Under the pieces are notes generated by a model. It was not told where the DNA came from, made no database searches, and saw only the letters and a list, made by a program, of their open reading frames with translations. Source: Streptococcaceae bacterium (GTDB taxonomy: Bacteria; Bacillota; Bacilli; Lactobacillales; Streptococcaceae). Taken from it: DNA of 44,343 nt. Every line of letters starts with the position of its first letter. Position 1 is the first letter of the stretch. The DNA lies in assembly GCA_031254115.1 (NCBI GenBank), contig JAIRUZ010000019.1, positions 1 through 44,343 on the forward strand, in the 5' to 3' direction. The position numbers and the translations under genes are program-made. Below, in pieces: positions 33,259 through 42,119 of the stretch.

Positions 33259-34255
33259 ATAAGTTCTTTAAAGTATAAGTCTCAAAAATTTCTAAAATCT
33301 CCGTTTGTGAGTGTGCACTATTGATTGCGGCTTTGACTTTCGCGGATTTGGGAATGCCTTTGAGGTAATATGCCGCGTGCTGGCGAAATTCAACGGGGCC
33401 TAAATAGTCGCCTTTTAGCGCAACGAGCCGCGCGAGATGGAGCTTTGCAGTTTCGATTTTTTCAATCGGTAAAGGCTCGTCTAAAAGCTCGCCCGTTTTG
33501 AGATAATGTGCGCTACGTGCCAGCATCCAAGGATTTCCGAGAGCCGCGCGGCCAATCATGACAGCAGTGACGCCCGTTTCATCAATCATCTGTTTGGCAT
33601 CTTCAGGCGTTTTGATGTCGCCATTTCCAATCACAGGAATGCTTATAGCCTCTGTCAGCTGCTTAAGAAAGTGCCAATTATCTTTTGCGTGCCCTGTGTA
33701 AGCTTGCGCTTTGGTGCGCGTGTGCATGGCAACGGCCGCGCCGCCGCCTGCCTCGATCGCCTTGGCATTTTCAACGGCCAAGAGGTGATTGTTGTCCCAA
33801 CCCAGCCTGATTTTAACGCTCAGCGGCAGGGAAATCGCATGGCTGACAGCGTTCACGACCTCGTAAACCTTGTCAGGGTCAAGAAGCAAGCGGCTTCCCG
33901 CCTCATTTTTGGTGACTTTTGGCACGGGACAGCCCATGTTGATGTCAATAATGTCCGCGTTCGTATGGGCTTCGACAAATTTGGCCGCTTCAACAAGCGT
34001 GTCTGCGTCACCACCAAAAATTTGAATCGACAGCGGATGCGGCACGCCTTCAAAATCAAGCATGGACAGCGTTTTTTTATTACGAAACTCGATGCCCTTG
34101 TCAGAAATCATTTCCGAAACGACAAGACCTGCGCCAAATTCTTTTGCAAGCGACAAGAAGGCCTTGTTCGTGATACCGGCCATCGGTGCGAGCACTATGC
34201 GATTGTCAATCTCTACATCGCCTATTTTCCACGGTTTCCAGTATTTTTCATTCAT
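33257..34255 (-). CDS. dusB: tRNA-dihydrouridine synthase (DusB-like)
   Basis: A 332-aa FMN enzyme reducing uridines in tRNA. It has LAPMAGITNKAFLSLAKEFG, DINMGCPVPKVTKNEAGSRL with the catalytic cysteine, SVKIRLGWD, and HTRTKAQAYTGHAKDNWHFL. Length fits the DusB group. On minus, TGA plus TAAAAT (34262-34267) is 6 bases before the ATG, so the mRNA should start at the AUG; no Shine-Dalgarno is present. Confidence 0.95.
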   Translation of the reverse strand: MNEKYWKPWKIGDVEIDNRIVLAPMAGITNKAFLSLAKEFGAGLVVSEMISDKGIEFRNKKTLSMLDFEGVPHPLSIQIFGGDADTLVEAAKFVEAHTNADIIDINMGCPVPKVTKNEAGSRLLLDPDKVYEVVNAVSHAISLPLSVKIRLGWDNNHLLAVENAKAIEAGGGAAVAMHTRTKAQAYTGHAKDNWHFLKQLTEAISIPVIGNGDIKTPEDAKQMIDETGVTAVMIGRAALGNPWMLARSAHYLKTGELLDEPLPIEKIETAKLHLARLVALKGDYLGPVEFRQHAAYYLKGIPKSAKVKAAINSAHSQTEILEIFETYTLKNL

Positions 34256-34261
34256 TGCATT

Positions 34262-34270
34262 ATTTTATCA
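34262..34270 (-). promoter_or_regulatory. Extended -10 promoter of dusB, leaderless
   Basis: On minus, TGA then TAAAAT (34267 to 34262). The ATG is at the predicted +1 (34255). Confidence 0.75.
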
Positions 34271-34320
34271 TGTTTTGGCTTATTTGCGAGAAAATTAAGA
34301 ATTCGTGTTACATTTCACGA

Positions 34321-34333
34321 TTTTTTACGCATA
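34321..34333 (+). promoter_or_regulatory. Candidate com-box (ComX/SigX) before dprA
   Basis: TTTTTTACGCATA differs from the streptococcal com-box TTTTTTACGAATA by one base. It lies 17 bases before the ATG of a competence gene. No sigma-A promoter is obvious in the gap. Confidence 0.5.
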
Positions 34334-34350
34334 ATAAGTAGGAGGAAAAA

Positions 34351-35196
34351 ATGAACACTTTTGATATTTTTAGGTATAAGCAAGCAGGACTGACAAATCT
34401 CGGGGTCAATTTGCTGCTGAAATTTCAGCGCCAACACGCTGAAAAACTCACGCTCAGACAAATTGGACAGATTGCGCAGGCCAAATCATTGGCGGATTTT
34501 ACAGAGCGTTATAAAACGCAAGCTGTCAAAGAGCTCCACGCAGAATTTGTCAAATTTAAAAGCTTTTCGATTTTAGACGACATTTATCCGGAGCGGCTCA
34601 AACAGATTTATAATCCGCCCGTTTTACTTTTTTATCAAGGCGATTTGGAACTTCTCAAACACCCGAAATTAGCATTTGTTGGCTCGCGAGATGCAACGCC
34701 TGACGGGCAAAAAGCGGTAGAGAAAATTGTGCGCGAATTTCCGTCAGCGCTTGCAATCGTGTCAGGACTTGCCAGAGGAATTGATACGGCGAGCCATGTA
34801 TCAGCTCTCAGAGCTGATAAACCTACGATTGCTGTGATTGGCTCGGGACTTGATGTCTTTTATCCGTCAGAAAATCGAAACTTACAAAATTATCTGATGG
34901 AAAAACAGCTGGTTTTGACGGAATATGCCCCTGGCGAGAAGCCTTTGAAATGGCATTTTCCTGAACGCAATCGCGTCATCGCTGGCCTTTCGCTTGGCGT
35001 TGTCGTCTTTGAGGCAAAAATGCGCTCGGGCTCGCTGATTACAGCTGAGCGCGCCATGGAAGAAGGGCGCGACGTATTTGCCGTGCCAGGAAATATTGCC
35101 GACGGACATTCCGATGGCTGCAATCACTTGATTCAGCAAGGCGCAAAACTCGTTTTTCGTGCAAGTGACATTTTGGAAGAGTACGCAAGCCTTTAA
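34351..35196 (+). CDS. dprA: DNA-processing protein DprA
   Basis: A 281-aa RecA-loading protein that protects incoming single-stranded DNA during transformation. It has an N-terminal helical domain and a Rossmann-like core with VGSRDATPDGQKAVEKI, SGLARGIDTASH and LKWHFPERNRVIAGLS, ending at VPGNIADGHSDGCNHLI. Length is normal for streptococci. It has an excellent AGGAGG ribosome binding site. The com-box-like sequence upstream suggests competence control. Confidence 0.96.
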   Translation: MNTFDIFRYKQAGLTNLGVNLLLKFQRQHAEKLTLRQIGQIAQAKSLADFTERYKTQAVKELHAEFVKFKSFSILDDIYPERLKQIYNPPVLLFYQGDLELLKHPKLAFVGSRDATPDGQKAVEKIVREFPSALAIVSGLARGIDTASHVSALRADKPTIAVIGSGLDVFYPSENRNLQNYLMEKQLVLTEYAPGEKPLKWHFPERNRVIAGLSLGVVVFEAKMRSGSLITAERAMEEGRDVFAVPGNIADGHSDGCNHLIQQGAKLVFRASDILEEYASL

Positions 35197-35251
35197 GCCT
35201 ATTTTTAGCTGTATTTGATAAGCTTGTTTTCCTATAAGAAAACACTATTAC

Positions 35252-35280
35252 TTGACAATTTAAAAAAATTACTTTATACT
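35252..35280 (+). promoter_or_regulatory. topA promoter
   Basis: TTGACA (35252-35257), 17-base spacer, TATACT (35275-35280). An inverted repeat TGTTTTC/GAAAACA (35225-35231 with 35238-35244) lies just upstream; it has no T-run, so it is not a clear terminator. Confidence 0.88.
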
Positions 35281-35300
35281 TGTCCGAGCGAAGGAGAACT

Positions 35301-37418
35301 ATGCCTGTAAAAACTATAAAATCAAAAACAACGACAAAAAAACGCAGTAAACCAATCACTAAAGGTAAAAATTTAGTCATTGTCGAGTCGCCCGCCAAAG
35401 CGAAAACAATCGAAAAGTATTTAGGACGCAATTATAAAGTCGTTGCAAGTATCGGACACATCCGCGATCTCAAAAAATCGACGATGTCAGTTGATATTGA
35501 AAATAATTACGAGCCGCAGTACATTAATATTCGCGGGAAAGCGCCGCTGATTAATTCACTCAAAAAAGAAGCCAAAGCGGCCAAGGCCGTCTATCTCGCG
35601 AGTGACCCGGACCGCGAAGGAGAAGCTATCAGCTGGCATTTGGCTCATATTTTGGAGCTTCCTGTCAATGAAAAAAATCGCGTCGTCTTTAATGAAATCA
35701 CAAAAGATGCCGTCAAAGATGCGTTTAAAGAGCCGCGTTCGATTGATGTGGATTTGGTTGATGCACAGCAAGCACGTCGGGTGCTGGACCGCTTGGTCGG
35801 CTATTCTATCAGCCCGATTCTTTGGAAAAAAGTCAAAAAAGGACTGTCAGCTGGGCGCGTGCAGTCTATCGCGCTCAAGCTTATTATCGACCGTGAAAAT
35901 GAAATCAAGGCCTTTGTTCCAGAAGAATATTGGACAATTGACGGCGATTTCAAAAAGGGAGCCAAGAAATTTAAAGCCGCTTTTTGGGGCGTAGATGGAA
36001 AAAAACGCGCACTTGGTGTGAATGAAGACGTTCAAGAAGTCATGGGACGTCTAAAAACGGATGATTTCAGTGTTGATAAAGTTGAGAAAAAAGAGCGTCG
36101 TAGAAATGCGCCATTGCCCTACACAACGTCCACGATGCAGCAGGACGCTGCCAATAAAATCAATTTTCGGACGCGCAAAACCATGATGGTCGCGCAGCAT
36201 CTCTATGAAGGCGTCACGCTTGGTGCTCAGGGACATCAGGGTCTTATCACGTACATGCGTACAGATTCCACGCGTATTTCGCCTGTCGCACAAGGCGCGG
36301 CTGCCAAGTTTATCACAGAAAAATTTGGCGCAAATTTCAGTAAACACGGCTCCAAAACGGTCAACAAAGCAGGTGCGCAAGATGCCCACGAAGCGATTCG
36401 ACCGTCCAATATTTTCAACACGCCAGAGTCTATCGCGAAATATTTGAACAAAGACGAGCTGAAGCTCTATACATTAATCTGGAATCGCTTTGTCGCCTCG
36501 CAAATGACGGCGGCCGTATTTGACACCGTCAAAGTTAATCTCTCACAAAATGGCGTGATGTTTGTGGCAAATGGCTCGCAAGTCAAATTTGAGGGCTATC
36601 TCGCGGTTTATAAAGACAACGACCGCGACAATATTTTGCCCGAAATGGCAGCAGGTGATGAGGTCAAAAAAGTTACCATGCGACCCGAGCAGCACTTTAC
36701 GCAACCACCTGCGCGTTACAGCGAAGCAACGCTTATTCGCACGCTTGAAGAAAACGGCGTCGGGCGGCCATCAACCTATGCACCGACGCTTGAAACCATT
36801 CAAAAGCGCTATTATGTGAGCCTAAAAGCCAAGCGCTTCGAGCCGACGGAATTGGGCGAGATTGTCAATTCGCTGATTGTTGAATATTTCCCGAACATTG
36901 TCAATACTGAGTTTACGGCTGCAATGGAACATGATTTGGATTCAGTCGAAGATGGCGGGCGTCCTTGGCAAGAAGTCGTGGATCAATTTTATAAGCCGTT
37001 TGAGAAAGAGCTCGAAAAAGCGGAAGTCGAGATGGAAAAAATTGTCATCAAAGATGAGCCGGCAGGTTTTGACTGTGATGTCTGCGGACATCCTATGGTG
37101 ATTAAACTGGGGCGTTTTGGCAAGTTTTATGCGTGTTCAAATTTTCCAGAATGCCGTAATACAAAAGCGATTGTCAAAGAAATCGGCGTCCTGTGCCCGA
37201 CGTGCCATGAGGGTCAAGTTATTGAGCGCAAAACGAAACGGCAACGTCTTTTTTATGGCTGTGACCGTTATCCCGCTTGCGAGTTTACAAGCTGGGACAA
37301 ACCTGTCGGACGCGATTGTCCCAAATGTGGTGCTTTCCTTGTTGAGAAAAAAGTACGCGGCGGCGGCAAACAAGTCGTCTGCAGCAACGGCGATTATGAA
37401 GAAGAAAAGCAGAAATAA
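35301..37418 (+). CDS. topA: DNA topoisomerase I
   Basis: A 705-aa type IA topoisomerase that relaxes negative supercoils. The Toprim domain has [17 protein letters not shown] and the acidic triad in [14 protein letters not shown]. The active tyrosine is in [13 protein letters not shown]. Three C-terminal zinc-ribbon motifs are visible: CDVCGHPM...CSNFPEC, CPTCHEG...CDRYPAC and a shorter CPKCGAF...C. The ATG at 35301 follows AAGGAG. An in-frame TTG at 35280 lies on the -10 and is rejected. It is preceded by a lysine-rich lead. Confidence 0.96.
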   Translation: MPVKTIKSKTTTKKRSKPITKGKNLVIVESPAKAKTIEKYLGRNYKVVASIGHIRDLKKSTMSVDIENNYEPQYINIRGKAPLINSLKKEAKAAKAVYLASDPDREGEAISWHLAHILELPVNEKNRVVFNEITKDAVKDAFKEPRSIDVDLVDAQQARRVLDRLVGYSISPILWKKVKKGLSAGRVQSIALKLIIDRENEIKAFVPEEYWTIDGDFKKGAKKFKAAFWGVDGKKRALGVNEDVQEVMGRLKTDDFSVDKVEKKERRRNAPLPYTTSTMQQDAANKINFRTRKTMMVAQHLYEGVTLGAQGHQGLITYMRTDSTRISPVAQGAAAKFITEKFGANFSKHGSKTVNKAGAQDAHEAIRPSNIFNTPESIAKYLNKDELKLYTLIWNRFVASQMTAAVFDTVKVNLSQNGVMFVANGSQVKFEGYLAVYKDNDRDNILPEMAAGDEVKKVTMRPEQHFTQPPARYSEATLIRTLEENGVGRPSTYAPTLETIQKRYYVSLKAKRFEPTELGEIVNSLIVEYFPNIVNTEFTAAMEHDLDSVEDGGRPWQEVVDQFYKPFEKELEKAEVEMEKIVIKDEPAGFDCDVCGHPMVIKLGRFGKFYACSNFPECRNTKAIVKEIGVLCPTCHEGQVIERKTKRQRLFYGCDRYPACEFTSWDKPVGRDCPKCGAFLVEKKVRGGGKQVVCSNGDYEEEKQK

Positions 37419-37419
37419 C

Positions 37420-37452
37420 AAAAATACCACCCGTAAATCGGGTGGTATTTTT
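37420..37452. terminator. Bidirectional terminator between topA and guaA
   Basis: 14-bp perfect stem AAAAATACCACCCG/CGGGTGGTATTTTT (37420-37433 with 37439-37452), loop of five. Confidence 0.95.
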
Positions 37453-37453
37453 G

Positions 37454-38980
37454 TTATTGCCATTCAACTGTTGCGGGTGGTTTAGGGGTCACGTCGTAGA
37501 CAATACGGTTTACATTTGCGACTTCGTTCACGATTCGGTTGGATACTTTTTGAAGCAATTCCCAAGGGAGCTTCGCAAAATCAGCAGTCATCCCATCAAT
37601 GGATGTAATCGCGCGAATGGCAATTGTGTAGTCGTAGGTTCGGCCGTCGCCCATGACGCCGACTGAGCGAACGTCTGTGTTGACCGTGAAATATTGCCAA
37701 GCGTCGCGCTCAAGACCCGCGCGCGCGATTTCTTCACGTAAAATGGCGTCTGATTCACGTACAGTTTCGAGTTTTTCTTCGGTTAATTCTCCGAGCACGC
37801 GAATGGCAAGTCCGGGACCCGGAAATGGCTGACGCCAAACGATGTCATCTGGCATTCCGAGTTGTGTACCAAGTGCGCGAACTTCGTCTTTAAAAAGTGT
37901 GTTTAAAGGCTCGATAAGCTGAAATTGCATATCCTCTGGCAATCCGCCGACATTGTGATGGGATTTAATCATTTGTGCTGTATCCGTCCCAGACTCAATC
38001 ACGTCCGTATAAAGTGTCCCTTGCGCGAGAAAATCAACGCCTTTTAATTTGCTGGCCTCATCATCAAAGACATACACAAATTCATTGCCAATAATTTTAC
38101 GTTTTTCCTCAGGATCCGAAAGCCCCAAAAGCTTGTCCATAAAGCGTTTTTGAGCATCGACTTTGACAATATTTAGGCCAAATTTTCCGCCGAGCGTTTC
38201 CATGACTTGATCGGCCTCGCCTTTTCGCAAAAAACCGTGATCAACAAAAATACTCGTTAGCTGATTGCCGATGGCGCGTTGCAGCAAAACACCGACAACA
38301 GACGAGTCAACGCCGCCTGACAAACCGAGCAGCACTTTTTTGTCGCCAACTTTCTCACGAATTTCACGCACTTTCATGTCAATGAAATTCTCCATTGACC
38401 ACGTAGCTTTCGCGTCGCAAATTGTGAGCGCAAAATTTCGCAAAATATCTTTGCCGTAAATGCTGTGCCGCACTTCGGGGTGAAATTGAATGCCATAAAA
38501 GTTTTTTTCTGCATTTTCGACGGCTGCAAAGGGGGAATTGGGCGAAGTTGCGATAACTTTGAAACCTTCTGGAATTGCTGTTACGCGGTCTCCGTGGCTC
38601 ATGAGGACATTTTGGCTGTCAGGCGTCTTTTCAAACAGAGGAGAAGTGGCTTGAAGAGTAAGCGGCGCAACGCCATATTCAGCTTCGCCAGCAGCTTCGA
38701 CCCGTCCGCCAAGCTTGGCGCTCATCAGTTGCATGCCGTAGCAAATGCCCAAAATGGGGATTCCAAGATTAAAAATCTCGGGATCAATATCAAACGCATT
38801 CTCGGCGTAAACGGACATTGGGCCGCCTGATAAGATAATTCCTTTGGGAGCAATGGCTTTAATTTCTTGTGCGGTCACTTTGTGGGTCATGAGCTCTGAA
38901 TAAACGCCGAGCTCACGGATGCGGCGGGCGATAAGCTGATTGTACTGGGAGCCGTAGTCGAGAACGATAATTTTTTCCAT
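37454..38980 (-). CDS. guaA: GMP synthase (glutamine-hydrolysing)
   Basis: A 508-aa enzyme turning XMP into GMP. The class I amidotransferase domain is at about 1-190, with nucleophile Cys in [15 protein letters not shown] and the FHPEVRH His/Glu. The ATP pyrophosphatase domain has [15 protein letters not shown], and the C-terminal dimerisation domain ends [22 protein letters not shown] is upstream. An inverted repeat in the 66-base gap upstream may be its operator. The gene ends at the strong terminator shared with topA. Confidence 0.97.
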   Translation of the reverse strand: MEKIIVLDYGSQYNQLIARRIRELGVYSELMTHKVTAQEIKAIAPKGIILSGGPMSVYAENAFDIDPEIFNLGIPILGICYGMQLMSAKLGGRVEAAGEAEYGVAPLTLQATSPLFEKTPDSQNVLMSHGDRVTAIPEGFKVIATSPNSPFAAVENAEKNFYGIQFHPEVRHSIYGKDILRNFALTICDAKATWSMENFIDMKVREIREKVGDKKVLLGLSGGVDSSVVGVLLQRAIGNQLTSIFVDHGFLRKGEADQVMETLGGKFGLNIVKVDAQKRFMDKLLGLSDPEEKRKIIGNEFVYVFDDEASKLKGVDFLAQGTLYTDVIESGTDTAQMIKSHHNVGGLPEDMQFQLIEPLNTLFKDEVRALGTQLGMPDDIVWRQPFPGPGLAIRVLGELTEEKLETVRESDAILREEIARAGLERDAWQYFTVNTDVRSVGVMGDGRTYDYTIAIRAITSIDGMTADFAKLPWELLQKVSNRIVNEVANVNRIVYDVTPKPPATVEWQ

Positions 38981-38997
38981 GAATCAGATTTCCTTTC

Positions 38998-39019
38998 TTA
39001 CATAAAAATAGTTATGTAA
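38998..39019. promoter_or_regulatory. Inverted repeat upstream of guaA
   Basis: TTACATAA (38998-39005) and TTATGTAA (39012-39019), a perfect 8-bp inverted repeat with a 6-base spacer, 18-39 bases upstream of the guaA ATG. Candidate operator; the regulator is unknown. Confidence 0.45.
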
Positions 39020-39046
39020 TTTTAATTTTACGTAATTTTGTTTATG

Positions 39047-39967
39047 TTAAAATTTCTTTAAATAGATTTTGTCAATGCGGTGGTTTTCCGTTTTGTGAAT
39101 GATGACTTCCGCTCGATTGCGCGTTGGCGCAATGTAATCGCTCAAGTTCGGCAAATTGACCGTCTGCCATGTTTCCTCAGCGATTGCCATAACTTCATTG
39201 TAGGGAAGCTTTGTAAACTGATGATAGAAGTTGTCGGGCTCGCGCTCAGCCAATTTGAGCAAACTATCAAAACGCTCGAGATACCATTTCTTGATGAGTG
39301 ATTTGTCAGCATCAATATAAATCGTAAAATCATAAAAATCGTTAATATAAAGCAAGTCATTTTGTGGATTTTGCAGGACATTGATGCCTTCAAAAATTAA
39401 AATATCAGGGCTTTCAAGCGTTTGGAATTCGCCGGGCAGGATATCGTACGTTTCGTGAGAATAAATCGGAATTTTGCCATTCTCGCCCGATTTCATTTGA
39501 TAGAGAAACTGCATCAGTCGTTCCATGTCATAACTCTCAGGAAATCCTTTGCGTTCACTCAGGCCGCGCGTGGCAAGCTCGCTATTGCTAAAAAGAAAAC
39601 CGTCAGTCGTGACGAGCTCAACTGTGGTATTTTTAAACGCACGCGTCAGGAGAAGTTGAAGAAGTCGCGCCGTCGTTGATTTTCCGACAGCAACAGAGCC
39701 AGAAATACCGATAATTAGCGGTGGTGTTTTGACAATTTTTTGCAGAAAAAGGCCTTTTGAAAAGCTCATATCATCAAGCGTTTTTTTGTAGAGCCTGACG
39801 AGATGGACAAGTGGAAGATAAACATCGCTGACGTCTTGCAGGCCAATTTCATCGTTTAGCGAGCGGATGTTTTCAAGCTCGTCGTGCGTGAGCGGCGCAA
39901 GACTTGTTTTATAGAGATTTTGCCACGTTTTGCGTGAAATTTCATCAAAATTCAGAAATTCGTTCAT
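39047..39967 (-). CDS. coaA: Type I pantothenate kinase
   Basis: A 306-aa kinase for the first step of coenzyme A synthesis. It has the P-loop GISGSVAVGKSTTARLLQ, TTDGFLFSN, the GFPESYDMERL segment, and VLQNPQN after the GIN motif. Length is typical of the bacterial type I enzyme. On minus, TGA plus TAAAAT (39975-39980) is 7 bases before the ATG, with no Shine-Dalgarno. It is divergent from the rsmC-like gene. Confidence 0.96.
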   Translation of the reverse strand: MNEFLNFDEISRKTWQNLYKTSLAPLTHDELENIRSLNDEIGLQDVSDVYLPLVHLVRLYKKTLDDMSFSKGLFLQKIVKTPPLIIGISGSVAVGKSTTARLLQLLLTRAFKNTTVELVTTDGFLFSNSELATRGLSERKGFPESYDMERLMQFLYQMKSGENGKIPIYSHETYDILPGEFQTLESPDILIFEGINVLQNPQNDLLYINDFYDFTIYIDADKSLIKKWYLERFDSLLKLAEREPDNFYHQFTKLPYNEVMAIAEETWQTVNLPNLSDYIAPTRNRAEVIIHKTENHRIDKIYLKKF

Positions 39968-39974
39968 GAAAGCT

Positions 39975-39983
39975 ATTTTATCA
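39975..39983 (-). promoter_or_regulatory. Extended -10 promoter of coaA, leaderless
   Basis: On minus, TGA then TAAAAT (39980 to 39975). ATG at 39967, predicted +1 at 39968. Confidence 0.7.
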
Positions 39984-39990
39984 TAAATTA

Positions 39991-39999
39991 TGGTAAAAT
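39991..39999 (+). promoter_or_regulatory. Extended -10 promoter of the rsmC-like gene
   Basis: TGG plus TAAAAT (39994-39999), with ATG 10 bases later. The predicted leader is about 4 nt, too short to carry a ribosome binding site. Confidence 0.65.
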
Positions 40000-40009
40000 C
40001 TAGGGTATC

Positions 40010-40609
40010 ATGAGCAAAACGAACATGTATTTTGAAAACAATTCAGATTTGGCGCATGACAGACGCGAATTGTCAGTTGAGCTTTTGGGGCAGAGCATGC
40101 AGTTTCACACAGATGCGGGCGTATTTAGCAAAAGTTCAATTGATTACGGGACGCGCGTGCTGCTGGATAGTTTTACGCCAAGCGGAAAAAATTTGCTTGA
40201 TGTTGGTTGCGGCTATGGTGTGCTTGGCCTCACGCTCGCCAAAAAATATGCGCTGACAGCGACTCTGGTTGACGTCAATGCGCGCGCGCTTGAACTGACA
40301 GAAAAAAATACGGCGCTTAATCAGCTGACAGACATTGAAATTCTCGAATCTGATAAGCTGTCAGCGCTGACAGGGCAAGTGTTTGACGACATTGTCACCA
40401 ATCCGCCCATTCGCGCAGGAAAATCAGTCGTGCACGGCATTTTATCTGAAAGTTATGCGCATCTGTCAGCTGGTGGCGCTCTTTGGGTGGTTATCCAGAA
40501 GAAGCAAGGCGCTCCGTCAGCGCTCACAAAACTGACAGAAATTTTTGGCAACTGTGACATTATCGAGAAAAACAAAGGATACTGGATTTTGCGCAGTATC
40601 AAAAAATAG
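40010..40609 (+). CDS. RsmC-like SAM-dependent methyltransferase
   Basis: A 199-aa class I methyltransferase of the MTS/RsmC small form. The SAM-binding motif is LLDVGCGYGVLGLTLAKKY, the catalytic NPPIRAGKSVVHGI is the family's NPPF-like site, and the end WILRSIKK is common in this group. It probably methylates a guanine in 16S rRNA, but E. coli RsmC is longer, so the target is inferred. In streptococci the same gene is divergent from coaA and precedes pdp. One exact palindrome copy gives KLSALTG. Confidence 0.9.
   Translation: MSKTNMYFENNSDLAHDRRELSVELLGQSMQFHTDAGVFSKSSIDYGTRVLLDSFTPSGKNLLDVGCGYGVLGLTLAKKYALTATLVDVNARALELTEKNTALNQLTDIEILESDKLSALTGQVFDDIVTNPPIRAGKSVVHGILSESYAHLSAGGALWVVIQKKQGAPSALTKLTEIFGNCDIIEKNKGYWILRSIKK
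40359..40372. repeat. 14-bp palindrome copy 9, in rsmC-like gene
   Basis: Exact TGTCAGCGCTGACA, read in frame as LSALT. The gene is also dense in CTGACAG and CTGTCAG half-sites. Confidence 0.95.
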
Positions 40610-40630
40610 AAAAATAGAAATGAGATAAAC

Positions 40631-41650
40631 GTGACGAAATTACTAACAATCGCAATTCCGTGCTACAACTCACAAGATTACATGGAAAATTGTATTCAGT
40701 CGCTGATGCTGGGCGGCGAGGAAGTCGAGATTCTCATTATCAACGACGGCTCAACTGACCGTACCGCTGAAATTGCCAATCGTTATGCGAGCGATTTTCC
40801 GGAGATGATTCGCGCGATTCATCAGGAAAATGGTGGGCATGGCGCAGCAGTCAATGCGGGTATTCGCGCGGCATCAGGTGAATTTTTCAAAGTTGTTGAT
40901 TCGGATGACTGGGTTGATGCCTATGCCTACAATCGTGTGCTCAAAAATTTGCGCCATCTGACGTCACGCAGCGTGCCGATTGACATGATGATTACCAACT
41001 TCATCTATGAGAATGCGGCTTTCGTCAATAAAAAAGGCATGAATTATCGGGGAATGCTGCCCGAAAATCGTCTGTTTACATGGGAAGACGTGCGCTATTT
41101 TTACAAAGGCAATTACATGCTGATGCACTCGCTGATTTATCGCACGCAAATCCTGCGCGATTGCAATCTGACGCTTCCAGAGCACACATTTTACGTGGAT
41201 AATATCTATGCGTACATTCCGCTGGCCTATGTGAAGCATATGTTTTACTTGAATGTGGATTTTTATCGCTATTTTATCGGACGTCCTGATCAGTCGGTCA
41301 ATGAAGCCAATATGATTGCGCGCATTGACCAACAGCTTTTGATTAACCAGATTATGCTAGATGCGTACGATCCGTGGAAATTGCCGAGCAAAAAGTTGCG
41401 CCAATATTGTCTTAATTTCCTTGAGATTATCACAACGGTTTCAAGTGTTGTGTGTTTGCTCTCGGGCACACAAGAAGATTTGGACAAAAAAGCCGAGTTT
41501 TGGTTGAGTATCAAGGAAAAAGACGAACGTCTTTACCGCCGACTTCGCAGCGGACTGATGGGCACGGCCATGAACTTACCAGGCGCAACGGGGAGACGCG
41601 CATCCGTCGCCTTGTATCATATCGCCAAACGACGCATCGGATTTAACTGA
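40631..41650 (+). CDS. GT2-family glycosyltransferase
   Basis: A 339-aa GT-A fold glycosyltransferase: LLTIAIPCYNSQDYMENCIQSL at the start with one substitution region, INDGSTDRTAEIA (nucleotide-binding DGS), and the DSDDWVDAYAY metal-binding DxD. No membrane segments are present. The start is GTG and the ribosome binding site is weak. It is followed with a 1-base overlap by a GtrA-type protein, suggesting transfer of a lipid-linked sugar to a surface polymer. The acceptor is not known. The pair separates rsmC from pdp, which are adjacent in streptococci. Confidence 0.9.
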   Translation: MTKLLTIAIPCYNSQDYMENCIQSLMLGGEEVEILIINDGSTDRTAEIANRYASDFPEMIRAIHQENGGHGAAVNAGIRAASGEFFKVVDSDDWVDAYAYNRVLKNLRHLTSRSVPIDMMITNFIYENAAFVNKKGMNYRGMLPENRLFTWEDVRYFYKGNYMLMHSLIYRTQILRDCNLTLPEHTFYVDNIYAYIPLAYVKHMFYLNVDFYRYFIGRPDQSVNEANMIARIDQQLLINQIMLDAYDPWKLPSKKLRQYCLNFLEIITTVSSVVCLLSGTQEDLDKKAEFWLSIKEKDERLYRRLRSGLMGTAMNLPGATGRRASVALYHIAKRRIGFN

Positions 41651-42057
41651 TGGATTTTTCAGGAAAAGGTGTCGCGCGCATGACGCTTTTGTCAATCGTT
41701 GCTGGGGCGATTGGCATGTTTTCAGACCAAGGTGTCTTTTTAGTGCTGCTCAATTTCATGAATGAATATCTGGCAAATGCGATTGGAATCGTCGTTGGAA
41801 CCATTCTTTCCTTTTTGTTCAATATTGCGTTTATTTTCAAGGTGAAAAGCCATCTGTTCGTCCGTTTTGCGCTCTTTTTTGTGACAGGCATTTTTGGCAT
41901 TTTTCTCTCAAGCGCCGTGATTTGGCTCGGCACAGAAATTTTGGGGTTGCCGATTGTGCCTGTGCGTTGGTTTTCACTCTTTTTTGTCGCGCTTGTCCAA
42001 TTTTTTCTCAATCTTTTTGGTGCCTTTGGAAAACGTCTCGCAAAAAATGAGGCGTGA
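41650..42057 (+). CDS. GtrA-like membrane protein
   Basis: A 135-aa protein with four membrane segments (about 12-30, 36-60, 72-95 and 100-125). It has family features such as FLVLLNFMNEYLANAIGIVV and a conserved basic loop. GtrA proteins are thought to flip undecaprenyl-phosphate-linked sugars across the membrane. The 1-base overlap with the glycosyltransferase gene supports a joint role. It ends before a hairpin terminator that merges with the pdp promoter. Confidence 0.85.
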   Translation: MDFSGKGVARMTLLSIVAGAIGMFSDQGVFLVLLNFMNEYLANAIGIVVGTILSFLFNIAFIFKVKSHLFVRFALFFVTGIFGIFLSSAVIWLGTEILGLPIVPVRWFSLFFVALVQFFLNLFGAFGKRLAKNEA

Positions 42058-42076
42058 GATGAAGCTACACAATTTA

Positions 42077-42105
42077 AAGAAACGTTGCGAAAACGCTTCT
42101 TTTTT
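42077..42105 (+). terminator. Terminator after gtrA-like gene, abutting the pdp promoter
   Basis: AAGAAACGTT pairs with AACGCTTCTT (one mismatch), loop GCGAA, then a T-run whose last T begins TGATAGAAT. Confidence 0.7.
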
Positions 42106-42113
42106 GATAGAAT
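42105..42113 (+). promoter_or_regulatory. Extended -10 promoter of pdp, leaderless
   Basis: TGA plus TAGAAT (42108-42113). The ATG is 6 bases later, at the predicted +1. No Shine-Dalgarno is present. Confidence 0.75.
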
Positions 42114-42119
42114 GAATAT

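Noticed and set aside
35225-35244. Inverted repeat TGTTTTC/GAAAACA as a dprA terminator
   Set aside because: The stem is AT-rich and is not followed by a T-run, so I do not call it a terminator.
42077-42105. A CcpA cre site before pdp
   Set aside because: The sequence around GAAAACGCTT matches only one half of the cre consensus. The hairpin terminator explains the symmetry better.
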